In this document: positions 26,201-37,125 of the stretch, one piece after another | How the letters are laid out: every line of letters starts with the position of its first letter | Position numbering within the stretch: the stretch's first letter is position 1 | NCBI GenBank assembly: GCA_001599935.1 | Contig: BCIJ01000017.1 | Coordinates: forward strand, 133,847-197,846 | Reading direction: 5' to 3' | Length of the DNA stretch: 64,000 bases | Origin: Holtermannia corniformis | Taxonomy: Eukaryota; Basidiomycota; Tremellomycetes; Holtermanniales | Notes under the pieces: generated by a model | What the model was told of the DNA's origin: nothing | The model's database searches: none | What the model saw: the letters and a program-made list of their open reading frames with translations, nothing else | Translations under genes and position numbers: made by a program

Positions 26201-29200
26201 GACGACCGAGAACAGATCTTCTGGCTTGTGAGCAATTGTGAACCTGTGGAAGCCTTCGACTGATTGGTTTCAGATGACAATGGTCATCAGCGCCAAGGTC
26301 TCTTTGCAGCGCGTTAATGGCTTCCTGCAAGACGTGGGTCTGGACATCGGACAAAGCTGTTTATTTGCTGACCTTGAAATCAACAGACTGAGCTGCTTGA
26401 CGAGTTTACAGACAAGCCCGTTGCTACCCCGACTGCTAAGCAAGTCGAAGCGCAGGCCGACGGGGTCGTACGGATCCACGACGGTGTCTTCGCCTGGATT
26501 GTGGAAGATGACCAGCCGGGTAAAGATTTCTCAGCAATCCGCAACTTCCGACTGCGGGTCCCAGACCTCACGTTCGTAAAGGGCAAGCTCAACCTTATTG
26601 CTGGACCCACGGGTTCGGGGAAGAGTTCCCTCTTACAAGTGAGTGATTGGGTTGCTGTGGACTCCGTACTCACGTAATGCAGGCGCTCCTTGGCGAGATG
26701 CACTTTGAGCCATCGTCAAGCGACTCGTTCTTCCACTTGCCTCGGGAAGGAGGTGTCAGCTATGCAGCCCAGGAGTCGTGGTGCATGTCGGACACGATCA
26801 AGCAGAACATCCTGGTCAGTGCCCCGTGTAACCTATTCCAGCTCTGGACTAACAGATGGGACAGTTCGGGCAGCCTTATGACGCCGAGCGCTACGCCAAG
26901 GGTAAGACTAAAGCGTGCATGACGGATTACGCCGACTGATCCGATGCCAGTAATCTATCAATGTGGTCTTCAGACGGATCTCTCGGTATGTGCTGTTTTC
27001 CCTTCCCCTGTTGCCAGAGCGACAGCTGACCGCCATAGTTATTCGATGACGGCGATGAAACCGAAGTTGGCGAGAAAGGCCTCAGTGAGTGACAGTCCTA
27101 CACAGCGTTAACACATGCACTGACACGCGTGCCAAGCATTGAGCGGTGGTCAGAAGGTGAGTAAAGCTATGGCAGCCGCAGTGTTTCAGTCGCTGAGGCA
27201 ACACCAACAGGCTCGCGTAACGCTTGCGCGTGCAATCTACTCTCAAGCTCAAGTCGTCCTGCTCGACGGTCAGTGCCTTCCCGAGACGCATGTTTCACGC
27301 TGACACGGATCGTAGATGTTTTCTCGGCACTTGACACCCTGACTTCGCGCTGGATCCTTGACAAGTGTTTCCGGGGCGATCTCGTCCAAGGCCGCACGAT
27401 CCTGCTGGTAGTGCGTGATGTGCAGTCTGCAGCTGACACGGCGCTTATGACTTCAGACTCATCACATCGGTCTTGCGGCTCCCGCAGCGTCTTTCATCGT
27501 GTCACTGAACGAAGATGGGACCATTGCCAGCCAAGGTCCTGTCGAGGAAGCCATCAAGCAAGATGCCCACCTACAGCAAGAAGCGGAAGAGGACAAGAAG
27601 GAGCTCGAGCACGTCAAAGAGGACGAGCAACTCGCTGCGAAGACGGACGTGCCAAGACCTGCAGCCAAGTTGGTGGTTGCGGAGGAGAAGGGCGAAGGTC
27701 GTATCTCTCGTAAGGCTCTTATGGTCTACTTCAAGTCAGTTCTCGACTGCTTTGGTCGCTGCTTCACTCACTACTTTTCAGAGCTCTGGGTGGACCGTGG
27801 TTCTGGATCTTTATCATGGCTTCCTTTGTCAGCACAGATGTTATCAACGCCCTGGAGAACTACTGGCTTGGTGTCTGGGCCCGAGCATACGACAACGAGG
27901 CGGACGCGCGACAAGTCAAGGTCGTCTACTACCTCGCCATCTGGATTGCCCTTGTCTTTAGTGCAATGGTGGTTTGGGTACGTACGAACATGTGCGCGGA
28001 GCAAAAGCTAAAGTTCATTCAGGTCATTGGTACCGCTGTTTTCTACACTGGCATCATCCGCGCCTCTCGTAGTCTGCATCTTCGATTGGTGAACAGCATC
28101 TTCAGCGGTGAGTTCCGTTGCGATGCGTGGCGTATCATATGCTGAGAGCTCCCAGCATACACTCGCTTCCTCGATCAGACCCCAGTCGGCCGCATCATTA
28201 GCCGGTTCACCAAGGTTCGTCTGCTGTGAGCTTATTAATGCATGTTGACATCGTCGGCAGGACACCAAGAACTGTGATGGCAACTTCTCCAGCACCCTGA
28301 TGGAAGTGCTGCAGATCGCCTCGCTGTTGACCATCAAGTTCATTGCCATTCTCGCCTTTGTCCCGTGGTTCATAGTGCCGGGTGCTGTGAGTGGTCCGAC
28401 AGGAAAGCTGCGACCTGCTAAACTGCTATTTAGTTCATCGGCCTCTTTGCAACTGGACTTGCTGAGCTTTACATCCATGGCCAACTGAGTGTCAAGGTGT
28501 GTTTAGCGATGTCTGTCCAGCTGCCTCTGACATGGCTACCACAGCGCGAGATGAGCAACGCCAAGAGCCCTCTCTTCTCGCACTTTGGTGCTGCTATCGC
28601 GGGGATTGTGTCGATTCGTGCCTACGGCGCTCAAGAGTACGCCGTTTAAAGGTTGATGAGGCCTTGGCTGACACGCGACAACAGCCAATTGCGTAGCGAA
28701 GCGCGCAAGAAGGTTGACAAGTACACCCGTACCGCCACAGCTGTGAGTCATTGGGGGCCCTTTTCCTTGGCACTGGCTGACCATTGGGAATCAGTTCTAC
28801 AACTTGAACCGATGGTACGCGCTGAAAGATCAACTGATACGACACGGTACTGCGGTACTGACACCATTTAGGGTGACTATTCGCGTTGACATGCTTGGTG
28901 GACTATTCGCGGCGTCGCTTGCTGGTGAGTGTCCTGAAGCGATCCAGTCACTGGGCTCAAATGACCATTAGCTTTCCTCGTCTACTACACCGACCTCGAT
29001 GCCTCTGCGACCGGTTTTGCCTTATCCATGGCTATCACGTTCTCCTCCGTCATTCTCTGGTGGTAAGTAGACTTGCGCGTTAAAGCAAAGCGGGGCTGAA
29101 AGCTGCTAGGGTTCGGATGCTCAACGAGATGGAGGTGCAAGGCAACTCGGTCGAGGTGGGTCTATCACTGTCAGAAGTTTCCGAGCTCACCGGGGCTCAG

Positions 29201-30109
29201 CGCATCCAAGACTACCTTGCGATCGATCACGAGCCCGAAGCGACAGAAAAGGGCAAGCCTCCTGCGGCGTGGCCCACGTCTGGCAAGATTGTCTTTGAGC
29301 ACCTCTCGGCGCGCTACTCGCGGGACGGCCCGATTGTGCTCGACGACCTGACGCTGGATATCAAAAGCGGAGAGCGCATCGGTATCGTTGGGCGCACGGG
29401 TAGTGGCAAGTCAACTTTGGTGAGTCGGGCGCAGTCCTTTGGAGCACCGACTGATCGCACAGGCACTCGCCATGCTGCGGATGATTCCGACTTCGGGCAA
29501 GCTCTACATTGACGACGTAGCAGTGGATGGTATCAACTTGGATGCGTTGCGCACCCATGTTACCATCATTCCTCAGGATCCTGTGAGCGAGACTGTCCGT
29601 CTAGGAAACGTGGCTGATTGACACAGGTGCTCCTTTCCGGTAGCATGCGGTTCAACCTCGACCCGTTCAACGAGCACGACGATGCGACGCTGAACGATGC
29701 GCTGCAAGCCTCTGGCCTCGGTAGCGTGAGCCGGAGTGAGACGGGGATCTCGACGCCACAGCGTCTGTCGCTCGATACCAACCTCGCCGCTGGCGGCAGC
29801 AACTTGTCGCAAGGTCAACGCCAGCTTGTGGCACTCGCTCGCGCCTTGGTACGCCGGTCAAAGATCCTGATCCTGGACGAAGCGACGAGCTCGATCGACA
29901 TCACGACGGACAGCTTGATCCAAGAGTCGATCCGCAAACTGCAAGACGTGACCATCCTGACTGTGGCGCACCGACTCAGTACCGTGATGGACTATGACCG
30001 CATCCTCGTCCTCGGCGCCGGCAAGGTGCTCGAGTTCGATACGCCAGCAAAGCTCACGAGCGACAAGACGAGCTTCTTTGCCAAGCTCGTCGACGCGATG
30101 GAGGCCTGA
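23238..30109 (+). CDS. full-size ABCC (MRP-type) ABC transporter
   Basis: Membrane pump of about 1,500 residues, cut by some thirty short introns. An N-terminal hydrophobic part (LLRHSLFLLPILAGISLVILIL and further helices to about 24180) resembles TMD0. A typical ABCC linker follows (EQTTPLISFVFYEFMTGLVL, then LPYEDL). TMD1 carries an Ala/Glu/Ser-rich insertion near 25000-25200. NBD1: Walker A GPTGSGKSS, signature LSGGQKAR, Walker B VVLLDD with Asp instead of the catalytic Glu, as is usual in ABCC NBD1. TMD2 follows. NBD2: Walker A GRTGSGKST, signature LSQGQRQL, Walker B ILILDEATSSID, H-loop TVAHRLST, ending FFAKLVDAMEA. Such pumps export glutathione conjugates or drugs, often at the vacuole; the substrate is unknown here. 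The start could be ATG 23238 or 23277. Confidence 0.92.
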
Positions 30110-30543
30110 TAAGAGATCTCAATGACTGTGAACTGGTAGATGATATCCCGCATGCAATCGTTAGCCTGCGATTTCCGGAATGGCACTCGGAGAGCACAGG
30201 GGGTTTGGCGATTGGCGGAGGGGGTTTGGCGGACATCCTTTAGTGCGGTTCCTGTCGCGTTCGTCACTTGATAGGGAGCAGCCAGCCGTGTCCATACAGA
30301 CTTTGAACAGTCACCACCACAGCGCGATAGCACCAGTCACTGCACAACCAACAGCAACAAGCGGTCTGGCGTGCTGGCCATTCCCTCGCCTTGCCACTCG
30401 CCGCATTCCGTGCGAACCCCCGTGCAGCCTGGAGCCCGTCACACCATCCGCCCCCGGTGGCCCTCTCTTTCACCCGTGGCACGCGTTGACCGCGGTACAC
30501 AAGCCGTAACACTACGTGGAGAGCTTGAGATTGGAGGGACAGA
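30110..30543. other. intergenic upstream of the endosulfine gene
   Basis: About 430 bp with a short direct repeat (GGGTTTGGCG..., near 30200-30235). No gene seen. Confidence 0.45.
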
Positions 30544-31358
30544 ATGAACCCGCATAAGATGGTGAGTTGAGCGAGCGGTGGGGTAGACGCTCAGGTTGCA
30601 ACATTGCAACCTATGCAGTCTTATCGCTTTACCGTGTCTTTGCCCAGTTGCTGATGTGTCTTCACAGAACAAGGTGGACATCAGCGTCAGTGATTTGTGC
30701 TAGCCGTCCGACCAATCAATATTGACTCCCGCCGCAGGCCATGTCAGAGCAGGACCAAAAGGCGTTCAAGCTCTATGGCAAGATGCCCGCCAAGAACCTG
30801 TTGACCAAGATGCAAAAGGACCGCAAGTACTTTGATTCTGGTGATTACATGATGTCCAAGGCTGGTGTCCCGACTGGTCAGGTCCTGGGCACGGCCATTC
30901 CTACTGCAGAAGAGTAAGTACAGTTTGAGGACCTGCAGGTGGCGCGCCTGACGCCGGTGCAGCGTCCAACACATCCAACCCCCCAACCCTGGACTTGCGT
31001 CGTCTCCTGCCGGCCAGCTGCCTGGCAATGTCGGTAACCACGCCGTTTCACCGCCTCCTTTGGCTTCACCGGGCGTTGGTGTCAACGCTAGCCCAGCCGC
31101 CACATCGGCCGCAGTCGAGGTGCCGTTCGGTGGAGCACACGCGCCCGAGCGCCGAGGCAGTGAGAGGTGGGTCAAACCCGTCCCACGCGAGTCCCCTAGC
31201 TGACCTGTTCTAGCCACCCGCGTATCTCCCCGCCCGGCATGTCAGGCTCTCAGCCGTCCTCGTTCCCGATCCAGCACACACACCCGCATCCACAGGGCTT
31301 TGGCTCGAGCCCCGTCAAGACGAGCACGCTCGCCCGGCGCGTCGACGAAGAGGCCTGA
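30544..31358 (+). CDS. IGO1: endosulfine / Igo1-type PP2A-B55 inhibitor
   Basis: Small protein that, once phosphorylated by Greatwall/Rim15 kinase, inhibits PP2A-B55 and promotes quiescence or mitotic entry. The spliced product starts MNPHKM-NKVDIS-AMSEQDQ (three exons), then FKLYGKMPAKNLL, QKDRKYFDSGDYMM (the invariant FDSGDY phosphosite, Ser in the middle) and KAGVPTGQVLGTAIPT. A Pro/Ser/Gly-rich disordered tail of about 110 residues follows, ending LARRVDEEA. The intron after GTAIPTAED uses GTAAGT. The first intron is longer than usual here (about 110 nt). Family identity is certain; phosphorylation by a Rim15 homologue is by analogy. Confidence 0.93.
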
Positions 31359-32298
31359 TCTCGCGCTTGATTCATTTCTGTTAAGACGCGCTTGCGCCCT
31401 CGCCACAATTCGAGTTTCGGTGGCCCTGTACGATGATATGTTGAATGTGTGGGAATGTAAGCATTATGAATGAGCTCGAGCCCTTGTCTTTGCGGAGACT
31501 TGAGCGGACAGGACGTGGTGAGAGACGAATATGTGTGTGTGCAACATCACTTCACGTCAAACGGCACACTTCGCGTATGTTATTCAATGCGGTCGGAAAG
31601 TTCACAGCGCTCTTGCGTTCTGATTTTTTTTCGTACGCGGCCTACCGACCATTCCCTTTGGCGCGAGTGACGACGGCGTTCCAGCGACACTAAAACATCG
31701 TTATTTCTTGTCGCACGTGGATGAAAAGGATTGTACCAACAAGCGCGTTCGACAACGACCTCGCTCGCTGCACCGTCGTTGCGCCACCTTCCGAATGCAA
31801 GCGCTGCTGACTTGTCCGAATCCCATTACGAAAATTCGCCACCTGCGGTTCCCAATGCAAGTGTGGCACTTTGCTGCTTTTCGTCCGCCGTCTCACACTT
31901 CATCTACACAAGATTCGGGAGCGTCCGAAGCGGCCGAGACATCTATATTATGTCTCGAGCTTTACGGCCAAGCTGCGCGCTGTCCATGATCGATCCTCGT
32001 CAAGTCGGATACGCACTGCCCCGGCGCCAGAGCGCACCCTCACACGTGAGCTGAATATTCCGAATCGCTCAGTCTGCTGACGAGCAATCGGGCCGAGCTC
32101 GAAGCCGTTCGTAGATCCAGCAACTCCTAATTCCAAGTCTTGGCCAGATCGACTCGACGTCTGCTATATGTCGATCCGATGATTTCCTTCCTCGACACGC
32201 ATCAGCGTTTCCCCCCTCTATTTCTTACGCCACACGACTAATAGCATCCAAGACACTTTTCTCGACCACACAACTTGCTTACTACTTTGCCACCGGTG
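31359..32298. other. long intergenic stretch before the SSU1-like gene
   Basis: About 940 bp without a convincing reading frame, tRNA or repeat. It includes an AT-rich element near 31940-31955 and CT-rich segments close to the downstream start, compatible with a promoter. Confidence 0.45.
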
Positions 32299-33787
32299 AT
32301 GGAGACGCGCAACTCTGTGGACGACATGATGAGTGAGAAGACGGCCGTGCATATGCCTCGGTCGGTTGCCACCGGTTTACGACGATGTGTGCTACACACC
32401 ACCCCAGCTTTTTTCAGCATCAACATGGGTACCGGCATCTCTTCTATCCTGTTATACAACCTCCCATACAATGCACAATGGCTCAAGAGACTCGGCGAGG
32501 TCATATTCTGCCTCAACATCGTCGTGTTTGTACTACTGGCGCTCATGACGATTGCGCGATATGCTATCTGGCCGCGGGTGTTTAGGGTCACACTCGAGCA
32601 TCCGTTGCAGAGCATGTACTGGGGAACGATGCCGATGGGTCTGACGACCATCACGGTGGGTTGCCTGACTGTGCTGCCAATCCATCGAGCTGACTTGAGC
32701 AGAACATGATTGCGTTCGTATGCGTGCCAGCGTGGGGACATTCGTGAGTGATTGTATTGACTTGATATGCTCGTCTAACGATCCTGTAGCTTTGCCAAAC
32801 TTGCACAAGGCGTTTGGTGGATCACTGTGGTACTGTCTGTCATTGTTAGCTTTGGTGTTGTCTTCATCATGTGCGTTTGTACGTTCGAGTATGCAGGAGC
32901 ACAGCTGATAACTTGTAGGTTCGCCAAGCATCGACAGACGGAACAGACGATGACTGCGGCGTGGCTACTCCCCGTCGTTACCTGCGTCGTCGCATCTGCA
33001 TCGGGCGGTGTCGTGGCAGAATACCTTGCGCCATACAACACTGCAGCCGCACGCTCGACTCTTATCATCTGGTGCGCCGATTGCATCTATTTAGACGTGA
33101 CTGACCACTACCAGTTACGTCGTCTGGGGTTGCGGTGTGCCACTCGCACTTCTCATCATGGCGCTCTACATCTATCGCTCGGCCTTGATCGGCCTTCCTT
33201 CTGCGGCCAACCTCCCATCCATCTTTCTCCCCCTCGGCCCCTGTGGTCAAGGCGCGTACGCCATCCTCCAATTCGGCAAGGTCGCGCGAACACTTGCGTA
33301 CGAGTACAATGTCGGCCTTGGTATCACCCCGCGAGGTTTGGCACCCACGTCGCCGGAAGCCGTGCAATCGGTTCGAACCGTCGCCGACGCTCTGTATGCT
33401 GGAGGAATCGGTGTCGCCCTCGTCCTCTGGGGATTGGGCTTCTTCTGGTTCACCATCGCAGTCGCGACTGTCATCTTGCGCACGCGCCGAAACGCCACGG
33501 CCTTTTTCGCACCTCGAGTCTTTTCTCTCGGCTGGTGGGCGTTCACGTTCCCCATCGGGACCTTGGCGACGGCGTCGACGGCTCTCGCACTCGAACTGGA
33601 TTCGGGAGCATTCAAGGTACTTGGCACAATCCTGTCGTTACTTGTCGTCTTCAATTGGGTGTACATCGCCTTGATGACGGCCATCAAATGCGCCGACGGT
33701 CACCTCTTCAATGCGGTCGAACTCGAGCCGTTCGAGGGTGGCGCGCCCCGCGCCGGCGACTACAAAGGTCTACAAGACAAGGTCTAA
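32299..33787 (+). CDS. SSU1: SSU1-like sulfite efflux / TDT family transporter
   Basis: Plasma-membrane transporter of the tellurite-resistance/dicarboxylate (TDT) family, about 400 residues with some ten hydrophobic helices. Family-typical motifs: the first helix STPAFFSINMGTGISSILL-type sequence (here TTPAFFSINMGTG), YWGTMPMGLTTI after the second helix, a central SYVVWGCGVPLALL, LPLGPCGQGAYAI, and FSLGWWAFTFPIGTLATAS near the end. Fungal members with the MGTG and PLGPxGQ motifs are mostly sulfite pumps (Ssu1); Mae1-type malate carriers are the alternative. Four introns of about 45-50 nt, for example after 32655. The ATG at 32299 (METRNSVDD) precedes the first helix by a normal distance. Stop TAA at 33787. 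Confidence 0.88.
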
Positions 33788-34159
33788 CATGTCACTACGG
33801 CTTGTTGCATCAAACAGCATCTCTGGCATTGCAGTGCATCCTTGTATCGTGTTGTTGTAAGATTAGCCAGCTCCATGCGAATTCTCTGTTCGATCGCATC
33901 GTCACGTGACCACGGTTTCGTCTGAAGAGGACCCGACCGGTCTCGGTGCCGTTTGGTTTGGTTTGGGAATGCGGTGACCGGTCGTGTACTCTTTCTACTG
34001 CATGGCGACACGGCAGCTGACCTCAGTCTCCCTTTTTGGTCACTGAGTGCGGACCGGGCGGGACGGGCAGCTGGGCATCGCACAACGCCGATAGGGGTCC
34101 CACTAGCAGCCGAGCCAGCCATCCAAAAGTTTCAAAGGATAAGCTGCATCGCGACGGCA
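33788..34159. other. intergenic upstream of the Zap1-like gene
   Basis: About 370 bp. A GTCACGTGAC palindrome lies at about 33900-33909, and a GTTTGGTTTGG run near 33950. No gene seen. Confidence 0.45.
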
Positions 34160-36586
34160 ATGCGCACAGACTATGGTGCGGGCCAGGCGCCGTTCTGGAC
34201 GGCGCCCAGCCAGGGTCAAGCGCAGACCGATCTCGTCTGCTGCGAGTTCTTCCCGCACCCCGAGGCCTCGTCATCTACCAACCCGAACGCAAGCTTGCAC
34301 CACCCTCAGTGCCCGCAACAGACTCACTCGCATCCGCACACCTACCTCGACCACGGTGATGCCAAGTTGGACGCTCCCTGTGCTTTCGACGCCTACTGCT
34401 GCCATGACGAATACTGCGAGGAGACGAATGGCGGCGAGTGCTGCGAAGAAGCAAAGTGCGACGACGAAACACAGTGCTGTGACGAGCCTGTGTGCACGAC
34501 GACAAGCGCAATCCCTGCGCTGACGTGCTCGGCGGGTCAAAATTGTCTCTGCTCTCAGCACTCGTCTCTCCAGGACATGGTCTGCTCTGGAGCCGATTGC
34601 AGTACCATTGAACGATATGTAAGCACGTCATGCTCCCTTTGTCTTCGCTGCAGTTCTGACAGATAGCATAGCTCGACTGCTGTCATGCTGCTTGCTTGTT
34701 AGACGGGACGTCGCCCGGACAAGGTTTACCCCCTGCGCCGTTCAACACTCCAAACGGACCATCATCTGCCGCGACTACACCAAACCCGTTGCAGACCCAA
34801 TTCCCGATCAACTTCAACCAGAACCCGTCGTCAAACTCCGCCCTCTTCTCCCTTCTCTCTGCCGCTGCGGAGCTGGGCGAGATTCCTGGTGGACCTGCGG
34901 GACCACTAACCCAGGCGCAAGCGCAATCTGGGCTGAACGCATGGCAGCAGCAGCAAAGTCATGTGCATTCATTGCAGCCTGCACTCAATCTGCCAGACCC
35001 GCCAAAGGTGCAAGCAATTCCGTTTCAACAGCCGGAACTGTATCCGCCGGCGCCTCTGCAGACTCACGTCTGTCACTGGGCTAATTGCCATCAATCCTTC
35101 TCAACCGTGCATGCGCTTCTCACCCACCTATCCGATGATCATCTATCGTCGACCGCTGCGTCGGAAGAAGCTCGCGCCCAGGCCGAACGTCAAAAGCAAA
35201 TCGAAGCAGAGACGAACAAGCTGCTAGCTTGCCTCTGGGATGACTGCATGCCGCTACCGGCCACCGCGCACGCTTTCAACCCATCGGCAGTTGATGCCAA
35301 CGCGCCCGTCGATGCCGTGCTGCGTCATGTCTTGAACGACCACCTCGGCGGTCCCGCTTGTTTTTCCGACCCGAATGCAAACGGCCAGATCTGCGTCACG
35401 CATTCGCAGATTCAGCCGCAGAGCACACCGCCGACACCTCAGATCTTGACGCCGTCCTCAATTCTGTCGCCATTGTTGCAGACTACAAAGTATCCATCGC
35501 CGGCGCCGATCGAGCAGGGCGGACACTCGAGATCGACCAGTATGAGCTCGACGGGTCCCGTGAGGGTCGCACATCCTGCTCATCATCACTCGCACGCACA
35601 TGCCCACCCTCATCCCCACATGCACGCCCATCCCCACATTCATCCGCACCCGCACCCACACCCGCACCGTCATCAGTACAAACATCTCGCGCACGCGCAT
35701 GTGCATAGCCACGCACACGTCCATCGCTGCAAGATGCCAAACTGCACTTTGACGTTTCCAGACACTGCCTCGTTGACGGAGCATATTTCGGACGATCATA
35801 TCGGTCGCGGTATGCGTACGTATACTTGCGAATGGGAGGGCTGCTGTGGCGAAGATGGCGAGCGCAAGGTGTTTGCAAGTAGGCAGAAGATCACACGGCA
35901 CTTGCAGAGTCACACCGGTGCGTTCGCCTGTGATGAAATTAGACATAGAGCTCACAAAATGAAGGACACAAGCCGTTTATCTGCGAGATATGCGATCAGG
36001 CGTTTTCCGAGGCGGCGCCGCTGACTGCTCATATGCGACGTCACTCGAAAGAGAGTCAGTTACTGCTCGGTGGGCTTGGGCTTCACTGATTCGCGCAGAA
36101 CCGTACAAGTGCACTATCCCGGGGTGTGACAAGGCGTTCTCGATTGCTGCGTCACTGACGATCCATCTGGTGCGTTAGTCGAGCGCGTTTCGTGTTGCTG
36201 ATCAATGGCCAGAGAACCCACCGCGGCGAGAAGCCATTTGTCTGCCCACACTGCAACAAGTCAGTCTTCCGAGTTTGCCCAGAAGCATCTAGCTGAGAGA
36301 TCATCAGGGGTTTTGTCGAGGCATCAAACCTGACCAAGCATATCCGGACCCGTAAGGTGTAATTGTCAATCTCAGGACAAGAATCTGACAAGCCACAGAC
36401 ACGGGCGAACGCCCCTTTCCCTGTCTTCACCCCGGCTGTGACAAGCGTTTCTCCCGCCCCGACCAGCTCAAGCGCCACGGCAGCGTTCACAGCAAGCAGC
36501 TCGCACGCGCGGACGAGATGGAGACTGATGCTGCGCGGACATCGCGCGAGGGCTCTGTCAGCCGAGCGTCTACGTCGTCGCTATAG
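34160..36586 (+). CDS. ZAP1: Zap1-like zinc-responsive C2H2 transcription factor
   Basis: Nuclear regulator, about 740 residues. An N-terminal Cys-rich region (residues about 75-150, with CC pairs as in YCCHDEYC, ECCEEAKC and TQCCDEPVC) is compatible with zinc-sensing activation domains. A first atypical finger pair (CHWANCHQSFS...H..H and CLWDDC...) lies around residues 290-380, then a very long His-rich tract, then at least five C-terminal fingers: CKMPNCTLTF, CEWEGC, FICEICDQAFS, YKCTIPGCDKAFS, FVCPHCNKGF and FPCLHPGCDKRFSRPDQLKRH. A WxxC finger pair plus a five-finger DNA-binding array is the Zap1 plan. Introns sit between the fingers in phase. The start ATG 34160 was chosen as the first well-placed ATG of the exon. 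The identification is by architecture; a general C2H2 factor is the alternative. Confidence 0.75.
35577..35728 (+). repeat. CAC/CAT-rich coding repeat (poly-histidine tract)
   Basis: Imperfect CAY-rich repeat in the Zap1-like gene, encoding about 50 residues in which roughly every second residue is histidine (HAHPHPHMHAHPHIH type). The reading frame stays open throughout. Confidence 0.85.
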
Positions 36587-36865
36587 TCTATAATCTTGTA
36601 GCAAGCACTGTGCCAGATGTATCGAGGTTTGCAACCGTCACATGGGCACCTGTGTGAGCTGTCGTCAGTTCAAGGGAAACTTGGCAAGCCCGGCCGGGAT
36701 GAAAGGTGCCGCATCGGTCCGTGAACGCAACGCCGCTGCTTGAACGGATGTTTCTATAGTATATCGGGGCGGGGCTGAATGCGAGCCGAGTAAGGGAATG
36801 ACCCGGCGGACCGGGGGGATAAAGCTAGGTGGTCTCAGGTTATGTGACGCAGTGACACTGCCCAG

Positions 36866-37078
36866 ATGAGTCAGTCGCAGCATCCGCAGATGATCTACCA
36901 GCCCTCTACGGCTCCGACAACACAGCCGAGTACGACGAGCAAGAGCAGTTGCTGGCTGCCTTTCACATGCGCCTGCGAGCCCGAGCACCACAATGGTCCG
37001 GATGACACAGTCCCGTACACCGACTATTACCTCGTGATCAAGAGCAAAAAGGACACGTCGTCATCAAGCACCCGCTGA
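36866..37078 (+). CDS. possible small protein, 70 residues
   Basis: Open frame starting MSQSQHPQMIYQ with a Thr/Ser-rich first half, a Cys cluster (SCWLPFTCACEPEHH) and a basic Ser-rich end. It lies alone between two convergent genes. No family recognised; the composition is protein-like but the ORF is short, so it could be chance. Confidence 0.35.
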   Translation: MSQSQHPQMIYQPSTAPTTQPSTTSKSSCWLPFTCACEPEHHNGPDDTVPYTDYYLVIKSKKDTSSSSTR

Positions 37079-37125
37079 CCATGCCATGCAATGCATCCGA
37101 AAGCCAGTATGATGCGATGCAACCG

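Noticed and set aside
33953..34159. Upstream in-frame part of the Zap1-like gene
   Set aside because: The translation is Arg/Ala-rich and random-like, and it probably is the 5' leader.
35577..35728. Histidine-coding repeat as a CRISPR-like or satellite array
   Set aside because: It is an in-frame coding repeat in a gene, with no spacer structure.
35458..35955. Minus-strand ORF rich in Val/Met/Gly/Arg
   Set aside because: Antisense shadow of the histidine repeat and fingers of the Zap1-like gene.
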